A stretch of 64,000 nt of DNA. It comes from Atopsyche davidsoni (taxonomy: Eukaryota; Arthropoda; Insecta; Trichoptera; Hydrobiosidae). Shown here piece after piece: positions 11,275 to 23,800 of this stretch. Below the pieces are notes generated by a model. It did not search any database. It was not told where the DNA came from and worked only from the letters and a program-made list of their open reading frames with translations. The position numbers and the translations under genes were made by a program. Position 1 is the first letter of the stretch; each line of letters starts with the position of its first letter. The stretch lies in assembly GCA_022113835.1 (NCBI GenBank), contig JAILWY010000025.1, forward strand, positions 1,302,001-1,366,000, read 5' to 3'.

Positions 11275-13806
11275 ATGAAAAGATTAACAATTTTCAAAAA
11301 TGGTTGTTTATCAGACGGAAAACTCATTGCTCTACCGGAAACCTTTGAAGACTTACTAATTACTGCTAGTGAAAAATTACAAATCAAATCCGTTCGCGTA
11401 TTTACATCGACCGGAGGAGAGGTCGACGACATTAACTTAATAAGAGACGATGATGTTTTGTACATTTCTGGGGGTGAGAACTTTGTCGGTGGGTCGTCAG
11501 CGTGCTCAAACGGCTGGGTGACCTTGAATGTTGGAGGAAAGCATTTTACCACGTCAAGATCAAACATTACTGAGAAAGAACCACTATCAATGCTAGCGAG
11601 AATGTTTGCCGAAGATGACGACGGCTTCCTCATGAGCCCTAGCACGAGAGATTCTTCTGGAGCATTCCTCGTTGATAGAAGTCCGCTGTACTTTGAACCG
11701 ATTCTAAACTATCTTCGAAACGGTCAATTGATAATTGACAAAGGTATAAATCCAGTTGGGATTCTGGAAGAAGCTATGTTTTACGGTGGGTTCAGATATA
11801 TTGTTTATATACACAAACACACTCACTCACACACACATATTAAATAAATATTTCCGTTGTATTTTGTAGGACTTCCTTTTTGATGCAACAGCAAAAAATT
11901 CATCTGACTCGATATTTGCTACATCTCGCACACACACAAACACATTAAACTTAAAAGATCAGACACAGCCTCAGTTGACGCTGGTTTCTTTGAACTCTTT
12001 GCTTGCCTGCCGCTTTCTTTGTGACTTGGTTCTGTTATGCAGTTAGAGACTCCTTGATCAAATCGCTTATAATTATTAATCTTTCACCTGGAATACTGTT
12101 GACGTATTGTTTTTTTTCACAGGTGTAGAATCAATGATACCACAACTGGAATGGCATATTCAGACTGAGATATCAAAAACCAAAGACGACGCACCTCTCA
12201 TAAGGCAGGATGTGATTAGAGCGCTGGTCACCACCACAACCAATGATGATCTCCGCTTTCAAGGGGTCAATTTAGCTGGTGCTGATCTCAACAAACTAGA
12301 CCTCCGAAATATCAATTTCAAGGTTATAAAACTATTTCTCCTCAGCGATATATAAATGCTACATTCTTGGGTGTTATTTTGTGTTTTTGTCGAAAATTCT
12401 TTAACTAATGTGTATTTTAATCAGCAACCTCAGTATAAATGCTTTCAGCTGCTCGAGGCTATTAAAAACAATTTTCTATACGTATTTGAGGCTGAAACTG
12501 GTCTTTCTCCGATACTGATTAGGGTTAAGATTTCCTGAATATTTAGACCTTAGCAGCCATAGAAAGACCGAAGTTAAGGCCATCATATGATTTTTGGTTG
12601 GCTTTGGGATAAGTGAAGTCCAGGATCTTGCTACAAGTCATGTCCAGAGCTTCAAAATTATAATGATCACATAACATCCACTCATCTGCTCTTCTGCTTC
12701 AAGTGCCTCTTCTCAGAGGAGGTTGCTGACCATCCCACTGTACACATCTCTATCCTGGGCCAGTCCTTGTGGTACATTAGGCTGTGGTCCCAGTTTTGTT
12801 GTTTACTTCTAACTGTAGTAACAATCATAGAGATCACGTTGTAGCGTCTCCTCCAGATTATGCGGTGCAGGATTATTGATAGGCTTAATGAATTTGAATA
12901 TTTATTTTTGTTGCAGTATGCCTGTATGGCTGGGTGTAATCTTGTTGGGGCAAATTTGTCAATGTGTTGTCTGGAGAGAGCTGATCTCTCGCACGCCAAC
13001 CTCGAAGGAGCACATCTTCTCGGTGTTAGGGCGTTGTGCGCTAATATGGAAGGTACCATGGACTTTTCTTAGCTATTGAAGAAAAGTCACTATCAATTGA
13101 AATAATTTTAATAACCTGCTTCCCTTCTTTTAGTGCTTAGACACTACTTTAATTAAACTTTCGACTTGTCTTACATAGTAAAATAATTTTTCTTTTTTAG
13201 GAAGTAATTTAAAGAGTTGCAATTTTGAAGATCCCTCCGGAGTTAAAGCCATTTTAGAAGGAGTTAATTTAAAAGGTAATCATTCACTCTCATAGTAATA
13301 CTCTTCGTTTAATAAATAACATTTGCTTAGAGAGAATTGTGGCAGTAACTTTAAAAGTTCCTGACGTATTGAACATCAATTTTCAAGGCTACCACTGTAA
13401 TTGCATTGAAGTATATGCCAGCCGAACAACAAGGAAACTTCTTTGCTTCATTTATTTATCGTTAATTGATTTAAATTTTAGGTGCTAACATGGAGGGAAG
13501 CAACATGGCCGGAGTCAACTTGAGAGTGGCCACTTTGAAAAATGCAAATCTTCAGAACTGTGATTTGAGAGCAGCGTCACTAGCCGGTGCCGATCTGGAG
13601 GTAGTGAATCGACAAAGTACAATAATTAAAATAATGGCACGGAGAGGTATGTCCGTTTTGATTTTTGTTACATTTTATTATTGTTGCAGAATTGTGATCT
13701 ATCTGGAAGTGATTTGCAAGAAGCCAACCTGAGGGGTGCAAATTTGAAGGATGCAACATTTGAACTGATGTTGACGCCTCTTCATATGTCACAGACCGTC
13801 CGTTGA
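11275..13806 (+). CDS. KCTD9: BTB/POZ and pentapeptide-repeat protein KCTD9
   Basis: Six exons: 11275-11785, 12123-12322, 12917-13052, 13201-13275, 13482-13600 and 13690-13806. All junctions agree in phase and give 385 residues, close to the vertebrate protein. The N-terminal domain (about 1-65) begins MKRLTIFKNG. The BTB/T1 domain (about 81-180) contains LNVGGKHFTT and DRSPLYFEPILNYLRNGQ. From about residue 216 to 370, A(D/N)L-type pentapeptides follow (GADLNKLDL, ANLSMCCLERADL, ANLQNCDLRAASLAGADL), which fold into a right-handed quadrilateral helix. The C-terminus LTPLHMSQTVR matches the family ending. KCTD9 proteins bind Cullin-3 through BTB and are thought to act as ubiquitin-ligase adaptors. 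The start was chosen at the family N-terminus; an in-frame upstream ATG at 11197 would add 26 unconserved residues. Confidence 0.93.
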
Positions 13807-14090
13807 ATAACGTCCTGCGTATATTTAATTTATTTACATTCTACTCTACAATCATTGTCATTTTTTTTTTTTAACTTTTAATAAAAAAATATCAACTATG
13901 CAGCTTTTTTTTCGTTATGTTGGCTTTAATATCGACAGTGTTGCAATAACAAGGACGCCTCCTCCGAAATTTGGGATACAGTAACCATGATTTTTTATTA
14001 AATAAAATAAAAATGTTCTTTAAATAAATTTAATTACAATATACCAACGAGACATCGATTATATTGACTACTTGACGATTACTTGAGTGA
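13807..14090. other. 3' UTR of KCTD9 and spacer
   Basis: An AATAAA-type signal (aataaaaaaata) about 75 nt after the KCTD9 stop is a plausible cleavage signal. The rest is AT-rich with nothing recognisable. Confidence 0.4.
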
Positions 14091-14362
14091 TTTTACCATT
14101 TATAATTTTTATTGATGACCGGTTTCGCCAACCTTTCACATTGACATTATCAAAATGAGTGAGAATTTATATAATAATAAGCAATTGGGTAAACAATTGT
14201 TAGAAAGAGAAAGAATGATTGTCAAGTGGTAAGGAGTAATGTGATTTTAATGTTTAATTGGTTATTATTATATAAATTTTCATTCAGTTTGATAATGCCA
14301 ACGGGAAAAATTGGCGAAACAGATCACCGATAAAAAAATTATATGAGGAAAAATCATTCAAG
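14091..14362. mobile_element. Fold-back MITE with arms of about 100 bp
   Basis: The left arm (from ACTTGAGTGATTTT, through GATGACCGGTTTCGCCAA, to the 'gagaatttatataataat' region) is repeated in inverted orientation at the right (…AATTGGCGAAACAGATCACCG…AATCATTCAAGT). Nearly the whole 270-bp element is a hairpin. It has no coding capacity. Related half-copies occur at 55.51-55.65 kb and, more diverged, at about 675-730. The arms contain the GCCAAC/GTTGGC mini-hairpin found alone elsewhere in the window. Confidence 0.7.
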
Positions 14363-14801
14363 TATTTTTCTTTTTTTAAATATTAAAATAGAATTCTACC
14401 AAGTACTCTATTAAATTCCTATTTTGGTTTTGCAAATGTTTTATTTTTAACTTTATTGAGATTAGTTAATATTGCAGTCAGATGTTGCGTTATAATTATC
14501 TAATTTTTTTTCTCACATAAAGTGTTTATTTGAGTTGCTAAAATAAATACTAAATTTAAAGTAAATATTAAAAAAAAAAAAAAAAAAAAAAGGTGCAAAC
14601 CAGAATAAGCGCCTGGCAACACCGGCACACGCATGAAGTGAGCTTCACTTGTTTCTCGGCAGTGCTATTTTTACATATGACGGGTTGTGCAACATCGCGG
14701 AGCGCACACGGTCCACAATAATCCCGGCGTTTGTCGTGACAAATGCGACTGCACAACCGCTGTAAATAACAAACCATCCACAGCGACCGCCCGCCGCAAG
14801 C
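14363..14801. promoter_or_regulatory. Probable promoter and 5' UTR of the MTHFSD gene
   Basis: After an AT-rich stretch and a poly-A run (about 14570-14591), base composition switches to GC-rich with many CpGs from about 14600 up to the first coding exon. This is typical of a housekeeping promoter and 5' UTR. No TATA box or start site is evident. Confidence 0.4.
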
Positions 14802-17800
14802 ATGCTCAACGGAGACAGCTCGCAGGCCTCCGAGACGACCCGTAAGTTGCGCCCGAAATCCACATTAAATCCTCTCTTCCCACCTCGGCGAGCCCGACAA
14901 TATCCCTGCCTCCACCGATGCCGCAACATTGATCATTTTCATGCTTATAATAATGCATCTCGTGTGTATCTACATCCACGCGCCGATATCGCAATCGTAT
15001 TTTGCATAAGTGCATCGCACAATCGTGACATTGTTTTATACCCCATATTCACAATTATGTCAATAAATTATCAACATAATCTCGCGTAAACGCTGCATTA
15101 ATAATTTAACAAGCGTTCTCAAGTGCAATTTTTATGAATCATTAATTAATTTATTTAAAATTGTTTTTTTTTTTTGTGCCGCATTTCGCTTTCCGCATTC
15201 GGCGAGGACGGCGTTGTAAATGCATTGATACGTTTTTATTTTTAATTTGTTTATCGTTTAATTGTTTGTGTTTTTATTTTGAATTTCATTTCACGTCGGC
15301 GATGTTCTGATGTTTGGTCTTTTTTGGAATCTGTCACACTTGCCGCCCACGTATTTTATAAATTTCACCATACCCACTCGCCGCTTCGGGTACATTATTA
15401 CGTGAATTAACACAATTCACGATCGCGATTCTCAATAAAATGCACCTCCAGAAGCGCTTTGTTTAAATTCGCGATTAATCTGCGCTTATTCAACTTTTAA
15501 TCAGTACATATGACCCTACACACTGACAAATTTCATTTATATATGCACCCAAAAAAAATATTAATGACGCTACTCTGTGTTAGGAAATTGTACAATATTT
15601 CCCGCTACTTAAAATTGGCAATTATTAAAATTATTGTTACACATTATTGACCACGCTTATTCTTTTATTGCAAAACGTTTTAAGCGTGTGCTTATCTTCA
15701 CCGAATCAATAAATTCCTGTGTTAAAATATGTTTTTATTGAATTCACAGTCTATTGACATTTTTATGATAGCTATTGATTCAAGTGTCATACCTGAATTT
15801 TTAACATTTTATTTGCCCACTCGGTGGGTAGGCGTATGTACGGGTAAAATGTAGTCTTCCGCAAGTATAAAATAACATTGCACTGTAAAGTTACTAACTC
15901 TTGACATAGTTTCTCTGTAAATTTAAATGTGATATTATCAAGGAGTTAGTATTTCAGATAACGGTCTTACAAGGCAAAACATAGATTAAGTATTTGAAAG
16001 TAGCCCTTGTAGGTAGTTAGATTTCTTGTTTTGGTATGTTTAATTCCGTTTTAAGGTTACCTACACATTTTTTGTACAATTATTGTAGTAGTAAATTTTT
16101 ATATAAATAAAATTTCCTTACTCTATAAAAATGGTGTGCCGTCCTTACAAGTCCATTTCAAAATAGGTATTGAATTGTTTTTTTATAGTTTTATCATTAA
16201 AGTTTATCGCGTTAAATATTTGTATCGATATTTTACATAATTTTTCCCGTATAAGTAATTGACTTAATTTATTAACTTACATTGATCTTTTAAATGCTAT
16301 AATGAAAAATAGCTTTGTTCGTCAATTGCAATTAAATCGAAATTAGATATGTTCATAGGCTTTGACAGTTGTTTATTTTGAGTTGATTCGGTTTTTTGGA
16401 TCCAGAGATTCATCTTCAGGGATTTTTCGGGAAAATCCATAAACACCCAATAGAATTCCTCCTGTTTTATTTTGTTGCATAGAGCATTACTATTTTGTAG
16501 AAACATCCTTCAAGTTCACCTTGAGGGTTGCACGTCCCTGGACTCCACTCTTCCCAAGACACTGGTCATTGAATCTCACGATAGACATGACTTTGGTCAG
16601 AGATTTACCTGGCAACTGAGCTCTTGATCAGTAAAACTTCTTGCTCAGATTTTGAGCTTTGCGTTTTGTGATTGTTTTGTATATTCTGTAAGGGCTTAAT
16701 GTGATTTCACTTTTATTTCCAAAATATCTTCTTATTGGTATTAAAATAGTTCATACATAGTGATTTGAAAAACCATGATATATCAGTGATAAGGAATTTC
16801 CCACCAAGGAATAGCAAAATTTATGATGGAATAAACTAAAGCCAAATCAAGTGTCATAGATAACTAATGTGAAAGTTTTTGTCAAGATGCAATGCAGCAT
16901 CCGGCGCTTGGAGGCAGAATTAGACATAAAGAATGCGATTATACCCATATCCACTTAAAAATATTTTTGCAATGTTATTTTTATTTGTGAAATGAATAGG
17001 TGTTTCTGCTTCTGGTTGTGATAAGGGGAGGACAGTTGTGTTCAGCAGCATTTTATTTTATTCGTCTAGCTTTAACAGCATACTTGTCCAATAGCATTGA
17101 AAGATCACATGGTTGTCATATTATAATTTTTTTTTAATGTGAAAATCTTTATTTTCATTGATATTTTATCATTTATATAAAACAACAGCATTCGATCAAT
17201 ATAATTAAAAAATATTAAATTTTTGTTACTGCAGAAAAAGTGTTGAAAATTACTACTGCTCTGTATTCCCCGAATTGCATTTGTGTAATGTTAGCTTACT
17301 CATCAGTTTAAGGTCTGTAGTGCACTTCTGTAATATCAGTTGTACTAATTATGTATTTAAGAGAATTGTGTCAACTTGCCCTGATAACAGGATGAAAATG
17401 TATTCGATGTTCAACATTTTTGACAGAAAGAATTTGTGGTATTCCATTTTATTTTTCTCATTTAATAGTCATATTTTAAGTGATGTTCCACTTTTTGTTT
17501 ATTGACACGTCTAGTTTTGCCAACATGCTAAGTTGGCATCCTCAAGCAGAGAGTCTTGCAGATGCCAACCTAGACACCACTAAAAATATTTCTTTAAAAT
17601 AAACACAATGTATTAGATTCGATCATAGAATAATACATGTGCCGTTCGTCAGAGAGCAACAGTTACTAGTTTTTTTTTTAATTAAATTTATTTTTGAATA
17701 CATCTCATTCCTTTGTAAATGAGTGCTATTGCACCAGAAAATTAATCTATCTATTTGCCTTCTGAAAATATTTTTTCCTTTTTTTTGTTTCAACTCAATT

Positions 17801-20800
17801 CAAAATATATTACACAGACAAATAATCCAGCCCTTTATATTTGACAGATTATTTGTGAGCTGGATACTGTATTTGTATCAAAAAATACGTGTCAATCTGA
17901 CTTGCATTTTGTATGTGTTATGTGAGTTATAATCAAGATAAGTAAAACATTCAAAATCAGTTTTGCTAAATAAATAAATGATTAGCAATGTCCTGCTCAT
18001 CGCTTTTACAATATCCAAATTTAGAAAAATATGTTTAAAAGTGCAAACAGCATAGTTTTGTAACATCGCTCAATCACATTGTGTCATATATCTCAATACT
18101 TGCTTACTTGGTACTTGAGTCATGCTTGTAGGAATAAAGATGAATTGTAATGAAGTAGTGGAGTCTATTTATACACCCTGTGTTATTAATAATAGCAGCT
18201 GGAAATGTATGGACTGGACGGAAGTGTGATCGATATGCTAAATAATCAGATTTTAGTATCTTTACTCTAAAAACTTGTTAAGTTAAGCCTTCGTCTATCC
18301 TAACAGTCTACCCGGTGTGTATTACCAACTTACACGAAGTGCATTGACGTGCCACAGTAAATATAATCATAGAAGCTATTAATGATAATAGAAGCAATTC
18401 GAGAGCTTTTTAACTCAGTGTGCATAATAGTAAATATATCAAAAGAAATAAATAGGCAGACAGGTTTGCATGATTTCTGAAAATAATATTAAAAAATAAA
18501 ATTCATCATCACTTTAATGATTATCATCATGAAAACACAGTCTACTATATGCATTATCTTCTAGGCTAGAACCCATAAATATTTGTGTGCTCAAAAATAT
18601 CGAACCTGAAACATTTAGGTATTCAATTTAATTGCCAAAACTATGCGACCTCTAATAGTGTATATTGTATTATTAAATGTGTATTAACTTTGAGCATGTT
18701 CCATTTCATCTGATTGCATTGTGTCGATTTGATTGCAGCCGTGGAGGTGACCAAGAAGTCGATCCGCACTCAAGTATGGCAGCACCTGCAGAGGAATCGC
18801 CTGTCGGGCCGCCCGCTGTACTCCTCCATCCCCAGTTTCTTGGGCGCAGAGGAGGCTGCGGCACGGCTTAAGGATTTGCCCGCTTTCCAGGCTGCCACCC
18901 ATATCCTCGTCAACCCGGACAGGGCGCAGTTTGCCGTGAGGTTAGATTTCATCTTAATGTTCCACATTCAACTAGAAATAGATTTATTTCATTTGTCTTT
19001 CACATAAAATATCAAATCAACATAAAAGATAACTTTTTGGATTTCTTCATAATATCAATGTTGGAAAGGATAATTGACTGCACAGTGACTTGACGCAGCA
19101 AGTTTGAATGATTATCTAAATAAAAATATATGCTCTTTATTAGAAAATCTGTGCAAAGTTATAACTATGGTAACAACAAGAAACCTCTCTTAAATTACAT
19201 CAAATAATTTTATCTGATTCAATTTCTGTATTTATATTGTACATGAGAAATCTAAAAAAAATAATGCTGGATATGCCTTAAGAAAATTGGCAATTGATAA
19301 AATGTTTTAATGACAAAGCATCTTAAATTTACAAGCATGTCCCTTATTTTTTCATAAATCAGTCCTCAGACATTGACTACACAGCGTGATGTCATACTGA
19401 TGGTATACTAAAATTTTATTCAGCTTACTTTTTTTGTGCTAGTGAGCCTAAAATGTTAAAACCCCTGGAAGCAGACCCCTTGAAGGATGAATGGGCTGCA
19501 CTGTTAACAGAGGTCGTAACCTGAAGTATAGCACGGTTGAGAAATTTTTGTTTATGTATTCTAAGATTATCTCCTAGCTGCTTTGCCAAGTCATTAGTCA
19601 TGCAGTAATGACATAACGCCAACTTTTTACTTTAAGCAGCTTCACAAAAAATTTCCTTGTGTCCCCAATAGTGGCCGAATTCCAAAAGCGTTTGTGGCCG
19701 AGGTTGTTGAACTATCCTTATTATGATGAGTTTGACCAATTCAATGCTTTGTCTCTCGGAACTGTGAATTACAATCTGACTGATAGCTCCCTAATTTTGG
19801 TTTTGGATCTAAGGTTATTCCATTAGTATCATGCATTTTTAAAGTCCACACCAACCAAGTCTGTATGTCTACTCGGTCCCATAAAAATTACACCTAAAAG
19901 TATCACTTAATTGTTATTTTTCTGCAATGTAATTTTACATAAACCTTTTTATCAGAAGTGTTATAATTAGAGTTTGAGAAATGAGGTGAGTAATGTGTGA
20001 AGGTGGTTAACTGGCTGGTCGGTTGTAGGATGGCGTGTGTGCAGGCGCACAAGACACTATATGTGCAGCCGCCGCGCCTGCAGTCGTACGTGATGACACG
20101 CCTGCTGCTGCCGGAGGACACCTCCGAGGCCGACTGCCGTGAGGCGCTCACCGTCAAGGGCCTAGAAGCGCACGGAGTTACTATGGGTAAGTAACACCAT
20201 TCCATCTACGTGGGAGCGTTGTATCTAGCGTGATACGGTAACCTTTTTCAAAGGTATTTCTGCCATGTTCCTCAGGTCTTTTAAAATTGAGATTTTCGAA
20301 TGTTGCTTCATTGGACTGCTTCTCCTAAATTTCCATTGTTCTCCCAATTATATTTAACGTTTGATTTTATTTAAAAGTTCATGTGATAAGGGACCCGGAG
20401 ACTCAGGAGCTCCTCGGCATTCAGCGTTGGTCGCAGATGTTGATAGTCGGGTGACGTGTTTGTGAAATAAATGTATTCATATATTAATAGCTTTTACTTT
20501 TTATTTAAAATGCAATATAATTTAATCATTTATTGAGTATTTGAATTATATTTATGTAGATTAAGAATATTGTTTATTATTACATGTTTGCACAGAATGT
20601 CCACTCAAAGGTCATATATTGCGATAAATGCAATATTCCTGCAGGGGTTATCATACATTCATGCATCTGCGTACCTGATCTAACTCGGCCTCGTACAATA
20701 CAATCTATCGAAATACAAAACTTTGTATGCTCAAAAGTAATCTGTCAATTTATATCACAAAATAATATAAACATTTATTTTACATTTTTCTTTTTGTAAT

Positions 20801-23800
20801 TAACATTATTTATTATCATAAAATCCTTAAAAATGCAGGTGTTCGTATTAAATACGCACAAATTTATTATGTTACTTGACATACTTTTATTCAAAAACTT
20901 GCTCTCAGGGATGCATGTAAAATATGATGATTTTATTTGTAGCACTTATTGCTTTACCTTCTAGCAAATGATACATTTGAAATAGGGATGTACACTGCGT
21001 GCTTGTGTTTACTTATATGAATCGACTGACTAAACAAACATAGTTTGTTTACCAAGCTGTTAATATTTTCTCTTGCTGCAAATAAGGTCAAATCTATACT
21101 GAAACAACCTTCAATTCCTTAGAAAATAAATTGTAAAAATGTCACTGACATCCCATATGGGCTTTTTCAGAATTTTGATCATATTCAATGAGACTTTTTA
21201 TCTGCCCGTCAATTCCGAGGTAATAATTCTCATGTTTCATTCCAAAATCAACAGAAAACATTACAATAGGGTGTCTCGATTACACATATTTGAAAAAAAA
21301 AAGAGGTTTATCTTAAGCTACTCTGCATTTCAAAAATTTATATTCATTGGACGGCAGATCAGTGGCCTGCTTCGGTTAATATTATTATTCAGTTAATTAT
21401 ATTTATTTGGTCATAATAAAATTCTACCTTTGATTTTTTTAAAAGTTGATAATTTTGCTGTCATATCTCAATTTTTTGCTGTGTTTTGTTAGGGTGAGTT
21501 GTACAGTTGGTAACGGAGATGGCTTGATTCTAGACTCTGTGGACGAGCTGTCCCTGGACATGGTGGTGGTAGGATCCGTGGCTGTCTCCAAGGATGGGAA
21601 TCGCATTGGCCGCGGCAAAGGTAAGGCATCAGTCGGTGGTTTCATCTTTATTGTTACCCATTATGATTACAAATTAGTGATTATTGCTGTCAAGCAAAGT
21701 AGAATGGATGGATCTTGCTGTAGGGTACAGAGTGAGAAAAGTAGCATGAACGAATCTTTACAATAAAGTGCACTGTTTTTGCAATTCAATAGACTGAAAT
21801 TTGAGTTGAGATTTTGTATTTTGTCTCAGGTTATGTGGATCTTTACTTTGGTCTGCTGATGCAGATGAAGGCAATGCGGCCGGACACCCTGGTGGTGACC
21901 ACAGTCCATGATTCACAGGTAAGCCGTTGACCATTTTGCAACACTACTAAGTTGGCAAAAAGCAGGGCTGTGTTCAGGCACATACTCATCACATTCCACT
22001 GATTAAGAATTTGTTAATTTAGCAAAGAGCAGCTTGTGATTCACCGATATTGTTAAAACTCCTAATATCATACTAATTTCTAATATAGCCAATTTTTATA
22101 ATCATTTCTATATTTGTAGATACGCATTGTTTTGTATGAGTGTCTTTCGACTGTTGGTTAGTGGATCAAAAAATGATACGGGATTTTTTTCATTCATATC
22201 AAATATTTTTAAACAATTTTTTTAAATGACTGCAGTTTTTGTAACACTTTACTGGTCTGCAAACTAATAAATGATAGAAAAAACTAATTTTGAGCTATTC
22301 ATAAAGTTCAATCAGAGCCAAAATTTGTCAAGACACACTTTTTAAAATTTTCACCTGGGAAGTGGGATCGACAATAAAAGTCTAGCCAAAAATTGATAAA
22401 TATTATCTGATGATTATTATGGACGCTTTCAGTTGATTAAAATGTGTACTTTTTGAGAATATATTACTTTGACGTTTCGCTCCTCGTGCTGTGACCACCT
22501 CTAGGGACTTAAAAGATTGTCCCAGCACGTGGACAGAAACGTCAGAATAATATGTACTGGAGTACATGGATGCAGCATAACACCAAAGAAAACAAATCAA
22601 CTCAAACAACAGCTGCCAAAAATTATAAACTTAGTGAAAATATTTTATCACTGGCATTCAAGGGAGTTTGTTAGATTAGGTTGCATAAAAGATTAATTAT
22701 AAAAGATTAAAAAATCAATCTGAATTTTAAGTATTAGGTTTTATGTTTGAGGTTTATTTTAATCTCTGGGTATATATTTTTTTACTGATATTCAATGGTA
22801 TATTTTTAATCAAAGCTTAAAAAAAGATGAATTATTGTAATATGAAATTTGAATCAATTTCAGATCATGGACAGCATGCCTCTGGACATGTTCAAGGAGC
22901 ACGACTTCCCGGTGGATGTGATTGTTACTCCCACACAGGTCATCCACACAGAACGACGTTGTGCTCGCCCTGCCGGCCTGCTGTGGGGGTTGATGTCAGC
23001 GCGGCGCTGCACCAACCTCAAGCCTGTCACTGCCCTGCGTGACAAGGAAATAGCGTGAGTCTCTTCTCTACGTCCAAGGCGTCTGCTGGCTAAATTTTCT
23101 CAGAAACACTTTTCTGCTCTTGCTATTCAGCCAACATACATTACTGAGTATATACTAGGTTTATCCTCAAGCCATATGACCAAATATTGAGTAGTCACTC
23201 ATGCCACACCAATCTCGTTTATCTCCCATAAAAATGTTATTTTTTATGCCTTAGCATAAAAATACAATAAACATTTTACTTTGAACCCCCTGTACATATG
23301 GAACTAAAATATTGCAAAGCTTTATGTTGAAACACAATAATTACATTACTTCAATGTGAAAAATGTGTCTCAGGTTCCAATCAATCAAGCTGAGGAGTTT
23401 TTTTAATCCATTGTCATGTTTAATGTCACCAACCAGGGTAGGCAGAAGAGCAGCTCGTGGCAGCCTGTTGGATGACTGAGCTTGAGGTGGATTTTAGTCA
23501 TCATAAAAAACTGCCGATTATAGTAGTTGCTGGATTATTCACAATAGTACTCTTTCAAGAGAAGAGGAAAAATATTCACACTAAGATGTTTCCATATCCA
23601 GGTCTGGCAACTCATGCACCCTGAAGGAGGCAGAATCAGAGGTAGACACGGAGGACGATGACAAGCGGCCTCGGCGCTACTACAAGGGACGGCGCTTTCC
23701 ACAAAACAAACGCCGCCCGGCACACGCCAATGGAACGCACAGCGAGAGTGAGCAGCAGGATGTGAGTCACTCATACTATCTATTAAAATGGTTTTTATTT

